Notes: a model not told the origin generated them from the sequence alone. A stretch of DNA of 64,000 nucleotides from Acidobacteriota bacterium (GCA_003222675.1 QHWT01000064.1:23825-87824); one strand, 5' to 3'. Shown: positions 15,392 to 26,885, numbered from the stretch's first letter. A program made the numbers and translations.

Positions 15392-16070
15392 ATGACGAGG
15401 CGGCGACCCGGCATCGGCGCGCTCATGTGTGCGTGGACGGGTGCGGCGGCCTTCCTGGCCTCGCTCCTCGTCTTCCTTTATTTATATGGCATCACATATG
15501 GTCGCGCCTCGGACGCCGGCCCAGCCGGGCGCGGGGTTGTCATCGACATACTCCTGTTCAGTCTCTTCGCGCTGCACCATTCCCTTCTCGCGCGTGCTAG
15601 CCTGAAGCGTAGAGTCGAATCAGTCGTCCCCACCTCGCTCGAACGTTCCACCTATACCTGGACCGCCAGCGCGCTGTTCGTGATTGTCTGCGTATCGTGG
15701 CAGCCGGTGGATGGGCTTCTCTATTCGCTTCCCGGAGCGTGGCGCGCCGCAGGATACGCGGCGCAAGTAGCCGGACTCGCAATGATTGTCGCCGGCGCCT
15801 CCGCCATCGATGTGCTCGATCTCGCAGGGGTCCGTCAAGTCCTCGATGCCCGATCGGGCAAGATCTCAGCGCACATGCCGTTGAAGACGGACGGCGCCTA
15901 CCGCAGCGCCCAACATGACCGGCACTCGCGCCGTCTTCGCCATAGTCAGCACGCTGTATCTCGCGGTAGCAGTCCCGTTCGAGGAACGATCGCTGGTCGA
16001 CGTGTTCGGCGAGTCGTACCAACGTTATCAGCGCGCAACGCGATGGAGAATGCTGCCGGGAATCTGGTAA
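15392..16070 (+). pseudogene. Second ICMT-like methyltransferase, internally deleted and frameshifted
   Basis: From the ATG at 15392 the frame reads as a membrane methyltransferase with four hydrophobic segments up to MPLKTDGAYR (about 15902). It then stops resembling the family. A different frame, beginning with the codons for TAAPNMTGTR at about 15902, carries the expected C-terminus (AVPFEERSLVDVFGESY and RATRWRMLPGIW) and ends at TAA 16068-16070. The conserved RHP-Y SAM-binding segment that should join the halves is missing. A deletion that is not a multiple of three explains this; an assembly error is possible. A TATAAT hexamer lies at 15379-15384, just before the start. Confidence 0.75.
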
Positions 16071-16074
16071 TTGC

Positions 16075-16135
16075 GTAATTTGGAAATCGGGTAATTCAAA
16101 TTCTCAATTACCCGATTCTCAATTACCCGATCTCA
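16075..16135. repeat. Octamer repeat with inverted arms at a convergent gene junction
   Basis: Left arm units near 16075-16103 (TTTGGAAA, TCGGGTAA) face right arm units near 16107-16133 (CAATTACCCGATT twice). GGGTAATT and AATTACCC pair exactly. It lies between the pseudogene and the convergent zinc-ribbon gene and could act as a two-way terminator. Confidence 0.7.
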
Positions 16136-16405
16136 GAGAAACACCAGCGACTGGTGCGAGGGGATTTCGAACCTGCGCTGACACTGGCGGCACACGACGG
16201 CATCGTCGACGCGGATGAGATAGTTGCGCAGCTTCCCGAACAAGGCGCCGTCGCGTTCGTCCGCCCCGGGCGGCAGGCGGTCCTTCTTCGTGCGCCGGAT
16301 CCAATGCACCTGGTATTCGTCGCGATGGCGACACTCCGGACAGGTCAGCGTTGCCGGTTTCGTTTCCGCTTTCTCGTGGAAGAATTCCCGCTCCTGCAGC
16401 GCCAT
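16133..16405 (-). CDS. Small zinc-ribbon protein
   Basis: A 90-residue protein starting at the ATG at 16405 (MALQEREFF). Two cysteine pairs, CPEC near residue 23 and CRQC near residue 74, are the right distance apart to bind one zinc ion, with a basic, Arg/Lys-rich middle. No further homology is recognised. The frame extends upstream through the heptamer array as Gly/Ala/Arg low complexity, which I do not accept as coding. It ends convergently with the pseudogene on the other strand. Confidence 0.7.
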   Translation of the reverse strand: MALQEREFFHEKAETKPATLTCPECRHRDEYQVHWIRRTKKDRLPPGADERDGALFGKLRNYLIRVDDAVVCRQCQRRFEIPSHQSLVFL

Positions 16406-16469
16406 ATGACGATCATAACAAATGGTTGTCGGACGATGGAGGTCGGAGGACGGTGGACTGATTATCGAT

Positions 16470-16585
16470 GACGCATCCCGCGCCCCGCATCCCGCGCCCC
16501 GCATCCCGCGCCCCGCGCCCCGCGCCCCGCATCCCGCGCCCCGCGCCCCGCGCCCCGCGTCCCGCGCCCCGCGTCCCGCGTCCCG
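16470..16585. repeat. Heptamer array, CCCGCGC/CCCGCAT type
   Basis: About fifteen contiguous 7-bp units, mainly CCCGCGC with CCCGCAT and CCCGCGT variants. It lies between the divergent zinc-ribbon and M28 genes. On both strands the array reads through without stops as Pro/Arg or Gly/Ala/Arg low complexity, which artificially lengthens both flanking frames. Confidence 0.92.
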
Positions 16586-16617
16586 GGAGTTATTGCCATT
16601 GCGATAGACTCGTAAGA

Positions 16618-18192
16618 GTGTCGTTGAAGCGCTCGTTCGCAATCGTGCTCGTCTGGATGGCGTTGGTCGCGCCAGGTCCGGCCGAAGTACGGCTGCCGGA
16701 TGGCGCCGAGCGGGCCGTGGGCAGCATGTCGGCCCAGGCACTGCACGCGATGGTGGAGACGCTTGCGAGCGATGGATTCGCGGGTCGCGGCGTCGGACAT
16801 GAAGGCAACCGCACCGCCGAAGCGTTCATCGCGCACACGCTCGAAGAGAGCGGCGTTCCGCCTGGCGCTGTTGACGGGACGTACTTTCAGCCCGTCGAGC
16901 TCTATCAACCGGCGCTCTCCGGCGACGCGCGACTGAGCATCGAAGATGCGCGCGGCAATCGCGTGGCGTCCTTCGTCGCCGGCACGGAGTTCTATCCGTT
17001 GCCGGAGACAGGCGACCGGGTCGTGCGCGCGCCGCTCGTGCTCGCAGGGTACGGCATCTCCGCGCCCGACGTGCACCACGATGATTACGCGCGCTTCGAC
17101 GCCCGCGGCGCCATCGTTGTCGTGCGGGACGGCGCACCGGACACGCTGCAGACATCCACGCGCATCCCCGAAGAGGAGCGTCTCGAGCTGACGAGCCTCG
17201 AGCGAAAAATGAGGGACGCCCAGGCGCATGGCGCTGCCGGGCTTCTGATCATACGCAGCTACATGCCGGAGCTGCGCTCCGTCTGGCCCGAGCACCCGTC
17301 TGTGCGAACGTCATCGTACCGGCTTCTGTCGGATTTGCGCTTGCATCCCGCACCGCTCGGTGCGATCTCCGACAAGGCGGCTGGGCCGATCGTCCGCGCG
17401 CTGGAGGCGCGGAACTCGCTCGTCGCCGTCTTCGCGCCGGGTCTTGCCGCCGAACGCGTGACGGTGCACAACGTGCTGGGGTTGATTGAAGGGCGCGACC
17501 CCGGGCGCCGCGGCGAGATGATCGTGGTCGGCGCGCACATGGACCATGACGGCATTGACGCCGAGGGGCACATCTACAACGGTGCGGACGACAATGCGTC
17601 GGGCACGGCGGCCGTGATGTCTGCCGCGGCTGCGCTCGCACGCGCCGCGACCGCCGGCGATCGACCCGCGCGGGCCATGTTGTTCGCGCTATGGAACGGC
17701 GAGGAAAAGGGCTCACTCGGCGCTGAACGCTTCGTCGACGCGCCTGAACCGCACCGCAAGGTGATCGCGAACCTGAACCTCGACATGGTCGGACGCGACG
17801 AAGACATCCCGGATCCGTCGGACTGGCGGTTCAACGGGTTTTCGAAGACGGATGCCGCCTCGAACCGCAACACTCTGCACCTGCTCGGCTATTCGTATAC
17901 GTCGGACCTTGCGGGTGCCGTGCTCGAAGCGAACGAGGCGGTGGGGCTCACGATTCGCGAAGACTACGACAGGGGCGCGCAGAACCTGCTGCAACGATCG
18001 GATCAGTGGCCGTTCCTCGCGCACGGCATTCCCGCCGTGTTCCTGACGTCGGGGTTGCACCCGGACTATCACACGCCGCAGGACGACACCGATCGCATCG
18101 ATTTCGCCAAGTTGGAGCGCGTTGCCAGATTGACCGCGCGAGCCGCGTGGATCGTCGCCGAGGGCCCGGCGCCGCAGATCCGACGCAGATAG
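16618..18192 (+). CDS. Secreted M28 family metallopeptidase
   Basis: A 524-residue protein with a signal peptide (SLKRSFAIVLVWMALVAP) from a GTG at 16618; upstream codons come from the repeat array. A PA-like insert occupies the middle. The M28 core shows the zinc ligands in order: His in GAHMDHDG, bridging Asp in NGADDNASG, catalytic and ligand Glu in NGEEKGS, Asp in LNLDMVGRD and a final His in YHTPQDDTD. Probably a periplasmic or secreted aminopeptidase working on peptides. Lon begins 10 bp after its stop, so the two may be cotranscribed, though they act in different compartments. Confidence 0.92.
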   Translation: MSLKRSFAIVLVWMALVAPGPAEVRLPDGAERAVGSMSAQALHAMVETLASDGFAGRGVGHEGNRTAEAFIAHTLEESGVPPGAVDGTYFQPVELYQPALSGDARLSIEDARGNRVASFVAGTEFYPLPETGDRVVRAPLVLAGYGISAPDVHHDDYARFDARGAIVVVRDGAPDTLQTSTRIPEEERLELTSLERKMRDAQAHGAAGLLIIRSYMPELRSVWPEHPSVRTSSYRLLSDLRLHPAPLGAISDKAAGPIVRALEARNSLVAVFAPGLAAERVTVHNVLGLIEGRDPGRRGEMIVVGAHMDHDGIDAEGHIYNGADDNASGTAAVMSAAAALARAATAGDRPARAMLFALWNGEEKGSLGAERFVDAPEPHRKVIANLNLDMVGRDEDIPDPSDWRFNGFSKTDAASNRNTLHLLGYSYTSDLAGAVLEANEAVGLTIREDYDRGAQNLLQRSDQWPFLAHGIPAVFLTSGLHPDYHTPQDDTDRIDFAKLERVARLTARAAWIVAEGPAPQIRRR

Positions 18193-18202
18193 GGAACGAT
18201 TC

Positions 18203-20671
<2,469 letters not shown>

Positions 20672-20749
20672 ACGCGCACCGAAACAAGAGGTCAGAAGAC
20701 CAGGACTCTTTTGGATGACGGTGCTCCTGATCTCCTTGTCTCCCGCTCG

Positions 20750-21850
20750 ATGAGCGCGATTGCGTTTTACATCTCAGGCCACGGATTCGGCCACGCCTCG
20801 CGGCAGATTCAAATCATCAACGCCGTCGCCGCTCGACTGCCCGCCGTCCAGATCTTTCTGCGCACGTCGGCCGCGCGCTGGCTGCTCGATCGAACGATCA
20901 CGCCGCCGTTCATTGTCGATCCCGAGCCTTGCGACATCGGCGTTGTCCAGATCGACAGCCTGCGCCTCGATGCGGGCGCAACGATCGAGCAGGCGCGCGA
21001 GTTCTATCGCACCTTCGGCGAGCGGGCAGAGATCGAAGCCGCGAAGCTGCGCGCGCGCGACGTCGCACTCGTCATCTCTGACGCGCCGCCGCTGGCCAGC
21101 GCGGCCGCCGCCGCAGCCGGCGTCCCGTCGATCGTCGTCTCGAACTTCACGTGGGATTGGATCTATGAGGAGTACCGCGAGCACCTGTCGAGTGCGCCCG
21201 AGCTGATTCCGACGATTCAGGAGGCATATCGCCACGCTCGCGCGGCATGGCGCCTGCCCATGCACGGCGGCTTCGAAACGTTCCAGACGATCGTGGACGT
21301 GCCGTTCGTCGCGCGTCACGCGCGCCACGAACGCTTGGAAACGCGCACGCGCCTCGGCCTGCCGGCGACGGGTCGGCGACTCGCGCTCTTGTCGTTCGGT
21401 GGTTACGGCGTCAGCGACCTCGACCTGCCGTCGCTCGACTGCCTGGACATGTGGGAAGTCGTCGTCACCGGAACGACGGCGCCGGGATCGATCCCGCGGG
21501 GTGTCCACTTCATCTATGAACAGGATATTTACGATCGCGGCCTGCGCTACGAAGATCTCGTGCACTCGGTCGATGCCGTCGTCACGAAACCGGGCTACGG
21601 GATCATCTCCGAGTGCATCGCGAACGAAACCGCGATCGTGTACACGTCGCGAGGGCGATTTCCGGAATATGACGTTCTCGTCCGCGAGATGCCACGATAT
21701 CTGCGGAGCGCGTACATTCATCAGGACTGCCTGCGCGCAGGGCAATGGCGCGCGGCCCTGAATGCCGCGTCAAGCGCTCCGGCCCCGCCGGAGCATCCGC
21801 GCACCGATGGCGCCGCAGTCATCGCTGAAATGATTGCGGCGATCATGTAA
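20750..21850 (+). CDS. Glycosyltransferase-like protein (arabinokinase N-terminal-like)
   Basis: A 366-residue protein beginning MSAIAFYISGHGFGHASR. The GHGFGHA start, NFTWDWIY and the late TKPGYGIISEC motif match the GT-B-like domain found at the N-terminus of plant L-arabinokinase and in stand-alone bacterial proteins annotated as predicted glycosyltransferases. The GHGxGH and PGYGxxSE motifs would form the donor site. Start chosen at 20750 because the motif begins there; an upstream in-frame ATG would add 13 unremarkable residues. No sugar kinase domain is attached. Substrate unknown. Confidence 0.75.
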   Translation: MSAIAFYISGHGFGHASRQIQIINAVAARLPAVQIFLRTSAARWLLDRTITPPFIVDPEPCDIGVVQIDSLRLDAGATIEQAREFYRTFGERAEIEAAKLRARDVALVISDAPPLASAAAAAAGVPSIVVSNFTWDWIYEEYREHLSSAPELIPTIQEAYRHARAAWRLPMHGGFETFQTIVDVPFVARHARHERLETRTRLGLPATGRRLALLSFGGYGVSDLDLPSLDCLDMWEVVVTGTTAPGSIPRGVHFIYEQDIYDRGLRYEDLVHSVDAVVTKPGYGIISECIANETAIVYTSRGRFPEYDVLVREMPRYLRSAYIHQDCLRAGQWRAALNAASSAPAPPEHPRTDGAAVIAEMIAAIM

Positions 21851-22037
21851 TTCGAAGCGTCATTCACTGTCACCTACGACTTCACGCAGAGGTCGGAGAG
21901 CAGTGCAGAGCGTTTTTTGACGTACACGATTTGAAGCTCTCCGCGAGCTCGGCGTGAGTACGTCCGTGGCACGCGACCGCAGTCGCGTACGATCTCATCT
22001 TCGTGATAAAACCCTTGTCCGTGTCTCAAGGAGTCGC

Positions 22038-23357
22038 ATGTTCAGTCGTCGATCCTTTCTCTGGTCCTCCACCGCCGCCGTGATCGTCAGCCGCGCACCG
22101 CGGCTCTTCGCGCGCGATGCGCAGCGCGCCGAGCGCGCACCGATCGAGTCGGGACCGCTGCCAGCGTCCATCGCAGCGCTCACGTCGATGCGCGACCAGG
22201 CGCGGCCGATCACGAACGACGAACGGCGGAAGCGAATCGAGCGCGCGAAGGCGTTGATGGCGCAGTCCAAGATCGACGCGCTGATGCTCGCCGGCGGCAC
22301 GTCGATGGCCTACTTCATGAACATGCGCTGGGGCGGCAGCGAACGGCTGTTCGCGGTGGTGATCCCGCTCAGGGGCGACCCGTTCTTCGTCTGTCCTGCC
22401 TTTGAACGGGAGCGCGCGGAAGAACTGATCGCGCTGGGCCCGTTCGGCAGCGATCAGGCGGACATCCGCACGTGGCAGGAGGACGAGAGCCCGTTCCTGC
22501 GCGTCGCCCAGGGATTGAAGGATCGCGGCATCGCGACGGGACGCCTGGGCGTCGAAGAGACCGTGAAGTTCGTGTTCGCCGACAGCGTCGCGCAGGCGGC
22601 GCCGCAGCTGAAGGTCGTCAGCGGCACGCCGATCACCGGCGGCTGCCGGATGATCAAGGACGATCACGAGATCGCGCTGATGCGCCTCGCGTCGCAGGCG
22701 ACGCTGAAAGTGTACGAGGCCGTGTTCCGCGCGCTCGAGCCGGGCATGACGCAGAACACGGTTTCGGGATTGATCGGACAAGCTTATCGCCGCGTCGGCT
22801 TTCCCGGTGAAGCCAGCGTGCAGGTTGGCGGGTACACGGCACTCCCCCACGGATCAATCCAGCCGCAGGTGATCAAGACAGGCTCGATCGTCATGCTCGA
22901 TGATGGCTGCACGGTCGAAGGCTACCAGTCGGACATCACGCGGACCTTCGTCATCGGCAAGGCAACCGACAAAATGAACAAGGTGTTCGACATCGTAAAG
23001 CAGGCTCAGACCGCCGCGCTCCGCGCCGCGCGTCCCGGCCTGCCGCTCGAGCAGCTCGATGCCGTCGCGCGGAAGGTTATCGTCGACGCGGGCTACGGGC
23101 CGGGCTACAAGTACTTCACGCACCGCCTCGGGCACGGCATGGGCATGGACGGACACGAGTGGCCGTACCTCGTGAAGAACAACATGTTCGGCTGGGAGAA
23201 GGCGCTGACGCTGCAGCCCGGCATGGTCTTCAGCGACGAACCGGGGATTTACATTCGCGGGGAGTTCGGCGTGCGACTCGAAGACGATATGCACGTGACG
23301 GGCGATGGCGCAGAACTCTTCACGCCTCAATCAGAATCGCTGGAGAAACCATTCTGA
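22038..23357 (+). CDS. Tat-exported M24 family metallopeptidase (Xaa-Pro aminopeptidase type)
   Basis: A 439-residue protein. The start at 22038 has an AAGGAG ribosome site six bases upstream and gives a twin-arginine signal (FSRRSFLW plus hydrophobic stretch). After a creatinase N-like domain (about residues 60-190) comes the pita-bread peptidase with all five metal ligands: two Asp in MLDDGCTVEGYQSDITR, His in HRLGHGMGMDGHE, Glu in FSDEPGIY and Glu in GVRLEDDMHV. Tat export suggests folding with metal in the cytoplasm. It probably cleaves an N-terminal residue before proline in peptides. The upstream 187-bp gap holds no recognisable feature. Confidence 0.92.
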   Translation: MFSRRSFLWSSTAAVIVSRAPRLFARDAQRAERAPIESGPLPASIAALTSMRDQARPITNDERRKRIERAKALMAQSKIDALMLAGGTSMAYFMNMRWGGSERLFAVVIPLRGDPFFVCPAFERERAEELIALGPFGSDQADIRTWQEDESPFLRVAQGLKDRGIATGRLGVEETVKFVFADSVAQAAPQLKVVSGTPITGGCRMIKDDHEIALMRLASQATLKVYEAVFRALEPGMTQNTVSGLIGQAYRRVGFPGEASVQVGGYTALPHGSIQPQVIKTGSIVMLDDGCTVEGYQSDITRTFVIGKATDKMNKVFDIVKQAQTAALRAARPGLPLEQLDAVARKVIVDAGYGPGYKYFTHRLGHGMGMDGHEWPYLVKNNMFGWEKALTLQPGMVFSDEPGIYIRGEFGVRLEDDMHVTGDGAELFTPQSESLEKPF

Positions 23358-23359
23358 TC

Positions 23360-23379
23360 GCCGGGTCCAAAGACCCGGC
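23360..23379. terminator. GGGTC hairpin after the M24 peptidase
   Basis: Perfect 8-bp stem GCCGGGTC/GACCCGGC with a CAAA loop, three bases after the stop codon. No T run follows, so a factor-independent terminator is not certain. The same stem family occurs at 38468 and 53753. A relative of the 38451 element (TGTAGGGCGGGTCTTTAG) follows at about 23393. Confidence 0.65.
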
Positions 23380-23439
23380 CTGCCATCGAACTGTAGGGCG
23401 GGTCTTTAGCAGGCTGCTGAAGAAGAAGACAGCCCTACG

Positions 23440-23479
23440 GATTTGGTGATTTCTGGATTGGGTAATCTGGTGATTGTGC
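23440..23479. repeat. Octamer array plus GC hairpin before PmtA-like gene end
   Basis: Five 8-bp units: GATTTGGT, GATTTCTG, GATTGGGT, AATCTGGT and GATTGTGC. A compact hairpin (GCACGCGC TCCC GCGCGTGC, about 23483-23502) follows. It sits between the convergent M24 and methyltransferase genes. Confidence 0.8.
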
Positions 23480-23521
23480 TTCGCACGCGCTCCCGCGCGT
23501 GCGTCTAGAGACCCGCCGGGG

Positions 23522-24211
23522 CTATTTCACGCACGTCACCAGCGACCAGATCTTCGGGACGTTCACCTTTTCAATCGACACGGGCTTCAGATCCGTCTGC
23601 GCGACGAACGCGGGCAGGTCCAGGTCCGACTTGAAGCCGATGTGAACGGTGAAAGGAGAGATCAGGCGTTCGATGCGCGAGAGAATCGGGTTGGGACTGA
23701 GGAAGTGGTTGAGAAAGATGATCCGTCCGCCAGGTCGGCATACACGACGCATCTCCTGCGCGACTTTCACGGGATCGGGGACGACGCTGATCAAGTACGG
23801 CGCGTAGACGATGTCGAAGGCATTGTCGGCGAACTTCAGGTCGGCGGCATCCATCTGCAGCAGACGGACGGGCGCGGCGTCCTTGCGCGCGGCGCGCTCG
23901 CGCGCCTTCTCGAGCATGGACGACGAAAAATCAATCCCCGTGACGGTCGCTTCGCGTGGATAGAGCGAGAGATTGATCCCCGTGCCGACGCCAACCTCGA
24001 GCACGCGCTCCCCCGGCTGAATGTTCATCCGCTCGATGGCTCGAAGGCGCCCGGGGTGCAGTGTGGGACCGAAGATGAGATCGTAGACGTTCGCGAGCTT
24101 GTCGTAGACGCCTTCGACGAAATCGTTTTCAACGGCGGCGACGGAGAGCGCCCGTGTGGCCGCATCACCCGTCACGTTTTCAGTCTCTGTCTTGCGCTCG
24201 AATAACGCCAT
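23522..24211 (-). CDS. Class I SAM methyltransferase, PmtA/UbiE-like
   Basis: A 229-residue Rossmann methyltransferase. VYDKLANVYDLIFGPTLHPGR near residue 35 followed by motif I VLEVGVGTGINL and TGIDFSSSMLEKAR matches the phosphatidylethanolamine N-methyltransferase (PmtA) group; UbiE is the close alternative. Later motifs MDAADLKF and LNHFLSPNP are present. The start is the ATG at 24211 (MALFERK). It follows the folate/methionine gene by 19 bp on the same strand, which fits a shared need for methyl donors. Likely membrane-associated, making methylated phospholipids or quinones. Confidence 0.85.
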   Translation of the reverse strand: MALFERKTETENVTGDAATRALSVAAVENDFVEGVYDKLANVYDLIFGPTLHPGRLRAIERMNIQPGERVLEVGVGTGINLSLYPREATVTGIDFSSSMLEKARERAARKDAAPVRLLQMDAADLKFADNAFDIVYAPYLISVVPDPVKVAQEMRRVCRPGGRIIFLNHFLSPNPILSRIERLISPFTVHIGFKSDLDLPAFVAQTDLKPVSIEKVNVPKIWSLVTCVK

Positions 24212-24230
24212 CGCAGAAGCGCTGACTATA

Positions 24231-26075
24231 TCACGCGCCCAGCGCGTCAATAACCCCGAGCGCCACATCGATGGCCTTCGGTGTCGCACTGATTTGCACG
24301 CCCTGTACCAGGGGACGGATCTGCCCGGCAATTTCGCGCGCGATCGTCAAACCCTCTTCGGCGGCTCGCCCGTTTGTCTCGGCCCGCCTCATCCGCTCGA
24401 TGACGGCGTCGGGTACGCGGACGCCCGGGACTTCGTTCGCCATGTACTCGGCGTGTCGCGTGCTTTCGAGCGGCAGGATTCCGGCGATGATCGGCACATC
24501 GTGCGTTCGAACACGCACGATGAACGCCTCGAACTCCGCCAGATCGAACACCGGTTGCGTCATCGCGAACTCGGCGCCCGCCTGCACCTTGTAGGCGAAT
24601 CGCCGCAACTCTTCGTCGAGGTTGAAGGCGCCCGGATTCACCGCGACGCCGATGTGAAATGCGGTGGGCTCGCCAATCGGCTGCCCGCCGATGTCGAGAC
24701 CGCGATTCAACTGCGCGACGACATTCGTGAGCCCGATCGAGTCGACGTCCTGAACCGCGGTCGCGTCGGGATAGTCGCCGATGCGCGGCGGGTCGCCCGT
24801 GACGAGGAGCACGTTGCGCACGCCCATCGAGTGCGCGCCAAGCAGATCCGACTGCATGGCGAGCAGGTTACGATCGCGGCAGGCGTAGTGAAGGATCGTC
24901 TCCACGCCCGCCTGCTGCTGCACGAGCAGCGCGGCGGCCAGCGCGCTCATGCGCGCGCTCGCGCGCGGACCGTCCGGAACGTTCACGAGATCGATGCCGC
25001 GGATCTTCAGCTGCCGTGCCTGCTCGATGAGCGCGGCGGCCTGATAGCCGCGCGGCGGCAGCAGCTCCACGCTGATTGGAAAGCCGCCGCGCGCGAGTGT
25101 GTGCGCCATGCGCGACTTCTGCGCACGCAGTACGGGCGTCACCGCCGGCTTGCGCGTGACGCCGCTCGCGGGATCCCGCTTCTGACGGATTGCCGCCGGC
25201 GCCAGCGCCCGCACGGCCATCTTGATATGGCGGATGTGATCCGGCGTGGTGCCGCAGCAGCCGCCCACGAGGCGCACGCCGCTGTTGATGAACCGGCGCG
25301 CATAGGACGCCATGTATTCCGGCGAGCACAGGTAGAGGTTCCGCCCCTCGATCTCGCGCGGCCGGCCCGCGTTCGGTTGCGCGGACAGCTTGACGTGGGC
25401 AACGTGCGACATCCGCTCGATCGTCTCGAGCATCGCGGCCGGTCCCACGCTGCAGTTCAGGCCGACCACGTCCGCGCCCGCCGCTTCGAGCTGGGGCACG
25501 AAGGTTTCGGGTGCAACGCCGTCCAGGCTGTTGCCGTCCTCTTCCGTCGTCATCTGCGCGACGATCGGGAGCGCGCAGACGCTGCGCACTGCGCGAATCG
25601 CGGCGCCGATCTCGTTCACGTCGCGAAACGTCTCGAGGACGAAGAGATCGACGCCCCCCTCGACCAGCGCACGCGCCTGCTCCCGGAAGTACTCCTCGGC
25701 CTCGTCGACACCGGTCTTCCCCCACGGCTCCACGCGAATGCCGAGAGGACCGATCGCGCCGGCCACATACACACTGTCGCGGGCCGCGTGACGCGCGATG
25801 CGCGTCCCCTGCACGTTGATCGCGTGCACACGATCCGCCAGGCCGAACGCCCCGAGCTTCACGCGATTCGCGCCAAACGTGTTCGTCTCGATGACGTCCG
25901 CGCCGGCACGCGCGTAGGCCTGGTGCACTTCCGCCACGAGATCGGGCTGCGTCAGGTTCAACTCGTCGAACGACCGGTTCAAAAACACCCCGCGCCCGTA
26001 CAGCATCGTCCCCATCGCGCCGTCACAGACCAGCACGCGCGTGTCGAGTTCAGTCCGGAAGTCAGGCAGTGCCAT
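24231..26075 (-). CDS. Bifunctional homocysteine S-methyltransferase / methylenetetrahydrofolate reductase
   Basis: A 614-residue fusion. Residues 1-290 form a cobalamin-independent homocysteine S-methyltransferase with the zinc site: Cys208 in GLNCSVGP and Cys273-Cys274 in GGCCGTTPDHI. Residues about 325-614 form a MetF-type (beta/alpha)8 flavoprotein, with PISVELLPP at its start, LLVTGDPPRIGDYPD in the centre and FAMTQPVFD near the end. Family members (YitJ-like) couple 5,10-methylene-THF reduction to methionine formation. It overlaps the metallophosphoesterase by 14 bp. No SAM or cobalamin riboswitch is visible upstream. Confidence 0.95.
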   Translation of the reverse strand: MALPDFRTELDTRVLVCDGAMGTMLYGRGVFLNRSFDELNLTQPDLVAEVHQAYARAGADVIETNTFGANRVKLGAFGLADRVHAINVQGTRIARHAARDSVYVAGAIGPLGIRVEPWGKTGVDEAEEYFREQARALVEGGVDLFVLETFRDVNEIGAAIRAVRSVCALPIVAQMTTEEDGNSLDGVAPETFVPQLEAAGADVVGLNCSVGPAAMLETIERMSHVAHVKLSAQPNAGRPREIEGRNLYLCSPEYMASYARRFINSGVRLVGGCCGTTPDHIRHIKMAVRALAPAAIRQKRDPASGVTRKPAVTPVLRAQKSRMAHTLARGGFPISVELLPPRGYQAAALIEQARQLKIRGIDLVNVPDGPRASARMSALAAALLVQQQAGVETILHYACRDRNLLAMQSDLLGAHSMGVRNVLLVTGDPPRIGDYPDATAVQDVDSIGLTNVVAQLNRGLDIGGQPIGEPTAFHIGVAVNPGAFNLDEELRRFAYKVQAGAEFAMTQPVFDLAEFEAFIVRVRTHDVPIIAGILPLESTRHAEYMANEVPGVRVPDAVIERMRRAETNGRAAEEGLTIAREIAGQIRPLVQGVQISATPKAIDVALGVIDALGA

Positions 26076-26757
26076 GGAATTCGTATTCGAGCGAACGGCT
26101 GTCGATCAGCAGGTACGAGCGCGCGACGAGGTCCAAGCCGATCGATCGGACGCCTTCCCGCTCCTGTTCACTGAAGCGGTGATGATGGCCGAACAGGTGC
26201 AGGCGCGGCTGCATTGCCTGGAGCACCTCGTTGATCTGACTCTTTCCCGCATCCGGACCGCGCCCGCCCGGCAACGGCCTGAACGGTTTCGCCGCTTCGT
26301 GCGTCAGAAGGAGGTCGACGCCGCTGAGCGCTTTGGATGCCTCGACGTGCTCGCGGACAAAGTGGCGCCGCTTATCGGCGAGTTCCGTCGCCCGCGCGCT
26401 CCCCTTCTTTGGGTGCGGCAGCGCCAATGCCGGCGTTTCGTACCACGTCGGGGCGAATGTTCCGCCGAGTCCTGCGATCCGCACGTGATCGCCGGGTCTG
26501 AAGAGCCCGCCTATATCGAGGGCCGTGCCGTTGGGAATGTACCGCAGATCCAGCGGCAGATCGCCGGCGGCGATCGCATCGAAATTGTCGTTGTTGCCGT
26601 GGATCCAGTAGACGGGAGCGCCGAGCGGCTCGTATCGCCCCTCATCGGTCGCGATGTCGCCTACGCACAACCAGAACGGCACCTCCGGATGCCGATCGAT
26701 CACGCGGCGCGCCTCTTCAAACGCGCCGTGAATATCCCCTAGCGCCCCGAACAGCAT
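26062..26757 (-). CDS. Calcineurin-like metallophosphoesterase
   Basis: A 231-residue phosphoesterase beginning at MLFGALGDIHG. Metal-binding motifs follow in order: GDIHG (7-11), CVGDIA, HGNND, LLLTHEA and LFGHHH. Start taken at 26757; the longer frame upstream is encoded by the octamer repeat. No signal peptide, so cytoplasmic. The substrate is unknown (nucleotide, phosphoprotein or phosphodiester). It overlaps the HMT/MTHFR gene by 14 bp and is likely cotranscribed with it. Confidence 0.9.
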   Translation of the reverse strand: MLFGALGDIHGAFEEARRVIDRHPEVPFWLCVGDIATDEGRYEPLGAPVYWIHGNNDNFDAIAAGDLPLDLRYIPNGTALDIGGLFRPGDHVRIAGLGGTFAPTWYETPALALPHPKKGSARATELADKRRHFVREHVEASKALSGVDLLLTHEAAKPFRPLPGGRGPDAGKSQINEVLQAMQPRLHLFGHHHRFSEQEREGVRSIGLDLVARSYLLIDSRSLEYEFHGTA

Positions 26758-26885
26758 TTGGTGATTTGTAGTCTTGGCGATCCGGTGACGTGGTTTCGCG
26801 CGGCTCCGGCCGCCCCTGAAAGCACACGCGCAAACGCGTGCGATGCTCAATCACCAGATCATCCGATTGCCAAATCACCAAGTCC
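26757..26885. repeat. Inverted-arm octamer element filling the gap between two genes
   Basis: The left arm (26757-26793: TTTGGTGA, TTTGTAGT, CTTGGCGA, TCCGGTGA) and the right arm (26848-26885, the reverse complement of units such as CTTGGTGA, TTTGGCAA, TCGGATGA, TCTGGTGA) flank a GC-rich centre with a CACGCG...CGCGTG hairpin. The element runs from the start codon of the phosphoesterase to the stop codon of the NuoI-like gene. Confidence 0.85.

Noticed and set aside
16462..17295. Minus-strand frame opposite the M28 peptidase running into the heptamer array
   Set aside because: Shadow frame; the repeat contributes Gly/Ala/Arg low complexity.
24156..26174. Very long open frame on the plus strand opposite the HMT/MTHFR gene
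   Set aside because: Arg/His-rich shadow of a well-conserved gene on the other strand; no domain, common in GC-rich DNA.
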